Of a stretch of DNA of 64,000 nt, positions 61,183 through 64,000 are shown in pieces. Below the pieces are notes generated by a model. That model did no database searches and had not been told where the DNA came from. It saw nothing but the letters and a program-made list of their open reading frames with translations. Source of the DNA: Lineus longissimus (Eukaryota > Nemertea > Pilidiophora > Heteronemertea > Lineidae); assembly GCF_910592395.1 (NCBI RefSeq), contig NC_088309.1:22508599-22572598 (forward strand). The letters run 5' to 3'. How positions within the stretch are numbered: position 1 is the stretch's first letter; every line of letters begins with the position of its first letter. The position numbers were made by a program, and so were the translations under genes.

Positions 61183-61714
61183 AAACCTTATTCAGGCCTT
61201 ACCCCGCTTAAGCGCCAGGCGTCCACATAAGCCCATATACGAGAGGCTATTTTTTATAAAACATTGTACAATCGACCTGCCATGATTTTTTTGGCCAGAA
61301 TCTTCTCAAACTCTAATATTATTTTCTCATCTTATGTATCAGGTGCCAGCAGAACACCCTTCGGACCCTATCTTGGCGACAATTTTGCTATGATAACATT
61401 ATACATGCAGTTCTGGTCAATCTGCAATATATAGGCCTAAGAACACTGACCTCGTTCATTTAGCCAGTCTGGTTTGTCGCCAAGCTCTCTGACCTTTGTA
61501 TAGTATAATTTGGTGGATGTAAGAAGTACACACTATACTTTTATCGTTATTAAAGTTTAATGTTATACATAATTATATAATATACCTATCATAGTAGTGT
61601 TTTATAAGAGTGTCGTGTCACGCACCGGCCTCGATATCAGATCGCCGTTAATCATGTCATGTGACTCTCATACAGATATCTTTAAAGGACGATCCCCGCT
61701 TTGAATGGCCCAGT

Positions 61715-61722
61715 TATATAAA
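61715..61722 (+). promoter_or_regulatory. TATA-like box before the acylated-protein gene
   Basis: TATATAAA 116 nt upstream of the ATG at 61838, in a suitable place for a core promoter. Weak evidence in AT-rich DNA. Confidence 0.3.
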
Positions 61723-61837
61723 TAAACAGACGTCCAAAAACGAGGAAGTGAAAGACAATCTTGACAATAACACGCTCTATCGTCGTGCACCCTGCGTCGT
61801 TGACTATTAAAGTGTAGGTCTATGGTATAGTGACAGC

Positions 61838-61870
61838 ATGGGCGGCATATGCCCTTGTTTCGGGAAAGAG
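61838..61870 (+). CDS. acylated-protein gene exon 1
   Basis: ATG 61838 to donor GAG|GTAAGG; encodes MGGICPCFGKE only. Splicing in phase 0 to 62415 removes the open frame that otherwise continues to 62047. Confidence 0.7.
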
Positions 61871-63691
61871 GTAAGGAGACCTATAAAACCTTTTAATCTT
61901 CTGCCAGGCCGTCGTGAACTGAAATCAGCAGACAGTCGTGCCAACCCTTGTAGCCAACTAAAGCGTACATGTGCAATGTCATATTTCATTGACATCACTG
62001 ACACTATGTATTGGCCTATACTGTACATGTATTCATATCAACTTTAATCAACCAGATTTAGGCCTAGGCCTACAGGTACTTTTACCTAGTATAATTATAT
62101 TCTGGGAGGCCTATAGGCCTACTCATGACTCAGCACCGACCTGATTTGTTGCGATGTACTTCTTCTATGAAAAATTAGTGTTGTCCAAAATGAAAGTCTC
62201 CACTAACGTTTAGTGACTGCTCTTAATAATCCTCTCTAAAAAATCGCGAGCTGACATATTTTGTAGCATTTTTTATCTTCTTGCATCACTTCATAAAGAA
62301 AGTAAAAAATGTCTCTGGAAGGAAAATGTATCACAAAATTATATACCATAATGAATTTGGTTATCCAATCATAATTCGCTTATAAGCTTCCCATTCTTTT
62401 AAATCACTTTCTAGCCCGAGCACACCTACGCTCCGGTTCCATCTTCCAATTCCGAGAAGACACCTCTGCTTGCCTCTGGATCTTACGGATCAACCAAACC
62501 AAGGTCATCAGCCACGAACGATGCGGCGACGGTAGCATCGGCGAGATTAAAACATAGCGCCGACCCACCGAACAGGTCCTTTGAAGGTAAGAACGAATGT
62601 CCGGTTCCATAAAAGCAGTTTCCTGCTGCGCCATAGGTCGCTACGCGCGGCCCTACCAGCGTAGTTTCCCCGCGGCGGCTGCCACAGCGAGAAAGGCGTT
62701 TGTAGTGAAATCGGACATTTGTCGATAGTTCTATCCCTAAGTAGAAAACTAATTCAACACATTATGTAGAATTAAATCAAAGTAGTTACATGTATTTCAC
62801 GACTTAATCGTTGGCGCAAGCCCGAAAGTGACCTTACATGTACGTTCATCCGATCGTATTAGCACATCTGCCTCCATGAGGACGATCATCATCTACAGGG
62901 ACAGTGATTCCTGCTACACCGATTCAGTCCAACTCTCCTCTCATTTCGTCTCGTATCAATATTTTAAAAAAGTACTGATTTCAAAGCTTCGATAAGATTG
63001 CCACAAGAATTCTCTGACATTTAAGTTGTACTTTACTTGTAGTAGTCCCAGCGTACTCTTACTCAAAGTGCACGGATTTTGTGCATATCTGTTGTAACAT
63101 TAAAAGTACAGAAAAGACATGGTGCTTCAGAATGGATATATATATTGTATGATGCCCGTACATTATAGAGTTACAAAATGTGCCATTTGTCAGGACGAAT
63201 ACAGTTAGCGCACTTTGCCTAAAGATACAGCCGATGTAAACCCTGCCGGTAATACTTAAATGACCATTATCATGTTGCAGCTGGTTCTTACACTTGTCAA
63301 TTTTAAGTAATAAGTTTTAATCTGCACTTTTCTTTCAGAAAACGACTTGCGCCCACTTTCAGTAGATGATGTCGGCGTTCCCAACTTAGATAAGCAATTC
63401 CAGGTTAGTTTCTTCTTATGACAGTTTTGGGGGGAAACTATACTTTCACTGATAGCTGGATACCTCCAACCTCAATTTGAAATGCATTACTGTGCATCAT
63501 TCTGCATTTGGGGCGCTGATATACAATGTTACTAATCTTCTTTCAGGACCATGTTATGCTATTCAATGATTACCTTGACAAGTACAATCAACTCAAAGCA
63601 ACGATCTCTGAGATGATGTCAACCTATGATGACACCGGTGTAACGCCTGGTACTCTCACTCAAATATTCAGTATGCTAAAAGGAGAATTGA
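61838..63691 (+). CDS. unrecognised N-terminally acylated protein, 5' part
   Basis: First four exons of a gene that runs off the window: 61838-61870, 62415-62586, 63339-63403 and 63547-63691, all with good GT-AG borders and matching phases, 138 residues so far. The N-terminus MGGICPCFGK has Gly2 for myristoylation and Cys5/Cys7 for palmitoylation, so attachment to a membrane is likely. It is followed by a Ser/Pro-rich stretch with an acidic dileucine-like EKTPLL (a sorting-type motif) and then a helical region, LDKQFQDHVMLFNDYLDKYN through EMMSTYDDTG, that could form a coiled coil. LAMTOR1, the lysosomal anchor, has a similar acylated start and dileucine, but the rest does not match. No function assigned. 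Confidence 0.75.
62415..62586 (+). CDS. acylated-protein gene exon 2
   Basis: Acceptor TTTCTAG, donor GTAAGA. Encodes PEHTYAPVPSSNSEKTPLLA, a Ser/Ala-rich stretch and NRSFE. Confidence 0.72.
63339..63403 (+). CDS. acylated-protein gene exon 3
   Basis: Acceptor TTCTTTCAG, donor GTTAGT. Encodes NDLRPLSVDDVGVPNLDKQF in phase with both neighbours. Confidence 0.72.
63547..63691 (+). CDS. acylated-protein gene exon 4
   Basis: Acceptor CTTTCAG, donor GTAAGT. Encodes DHVMLFNDYLDKYNQLKATI, then TYDDTGVTPGTLTQIFSMLK; predicted mostly helical. Ends in phase 1; the next exon is beyond the window. Confidence 0.78.
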
Positions 63692-64000
63692 GTAAGTACT
63701 TGTCCAATGAATGGTTCACATGTACCTCTGGCTTGCCTCGTTCAACAAGTTGCATGTGCCACCAAGAGTTGAGACAGATTACTCTCAAGGAAGGGCCTCA
63801 AGAAGTTTCAAATAACCGTACGTGAGCGCCCTCGATTACGATTAAAAAAGGATTGCGCCAAATTATATACATTATGACTGTCGAGTGTCGCAATTATTCT
63901 ATAAGTGGAATACTTTTTTCAGTTTAAAGTCTGTAGCTCGCAAAAGCTTTCAAGAGTGCGTTCTGATTTAAAAAAAGGGTTGTTACTGTTTTATGTATAC
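63692..64000 (+). other. intron of the acylated-protein gene, cut by the window end
   Basis: No further exon recognised. Confidence 0.6.

Noticed and set aside
61838-62047. 69-codon ORF starting at the acylated-protein ATG
   Set aside because: Reads through a good donor at 61870; the spliced version joins in phase to exons with consistent borders.
61838-63691. identification as LAMTOR1
   Set aside because: Only the acylated start and dileucine-like motif are similar; the helical region shows no match I can support.

Overview
The window is animal nuclear DNA, not prokaryotic. Coding sequence sits in short exons with GT-AG introns (some very long), branded by small hairpin transposons and by the palindromic 13-mer ACATGTACATGTA, which I associate with marine invertebrate genomes (molluscs, brachiopods, hemichordates, amphioxus). 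A marine invertebrate is my inference; the phylum cannot be fixed from the sequence.

Layout. (1) 275-2957 (+): 3' part of an AMT-type ammonium transporter gene (Amt-1), six exons, 296 residues in the window; its 5' exons lie before the window. (2) 5355-5448 (+): an isolated first exon of an AMT gene, intact, with its own TATA-like box, and with no matching downstream exons before the next gene. (3) 13997-21054 (+): a complete second AMT gene (Amt-2), nine exons, 655 residues, with a long cytosolic tail rich in basic-residue kinase sites. The isolated exon has the same length (94 nt) and phase as exon 1 of Amt-2, so it may be an alternative first exon. (4) 25252-55589 (+): a gene for a protein with two cyclic-nucleotide-binding domains, eight supported exons and a 24.3 kb intron; 23275-23740 may hold its preceding exon, and 26191-26321 may be an alternative last exon. 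(5) 58280-59521 (-): an uninterrupted 413-residue type II membrane glycosyltransferase with a DXD motif. (6) 61838-63691 and beyond (+): the first four exons of an unrecognised protein with an N-terminal dual-acylation signature.

Mobile and repeated DNA: a 410 bp inverted-repeat element with TA target duplication (27141-27550); a dispersed TA-flanked family with GGCAGGTTTCGCAA-like ends (about seven copies); a 215 bp TTAA-flanked hairpin element (60345-60559); a 152 bp hairpin (46552-46703); several minisatellites. The most unusual structure is a fourfold tandem duplication of the 3' end of Amt-2 exon 8 together with its splice donor.

Working together: the two AMT genes are a tandem paralogous pair for membrane ammonium/ammonia transport. 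The neighbouring cyclic-nucleotide-binding protein has no demonstrated link to them; the kinase-type motifs in the Amt-2 tail make a link conceivable but nothing more. All exon joins were made by reading frame, splice consensus and, for the AMT genes, comparison of the two paralogs.
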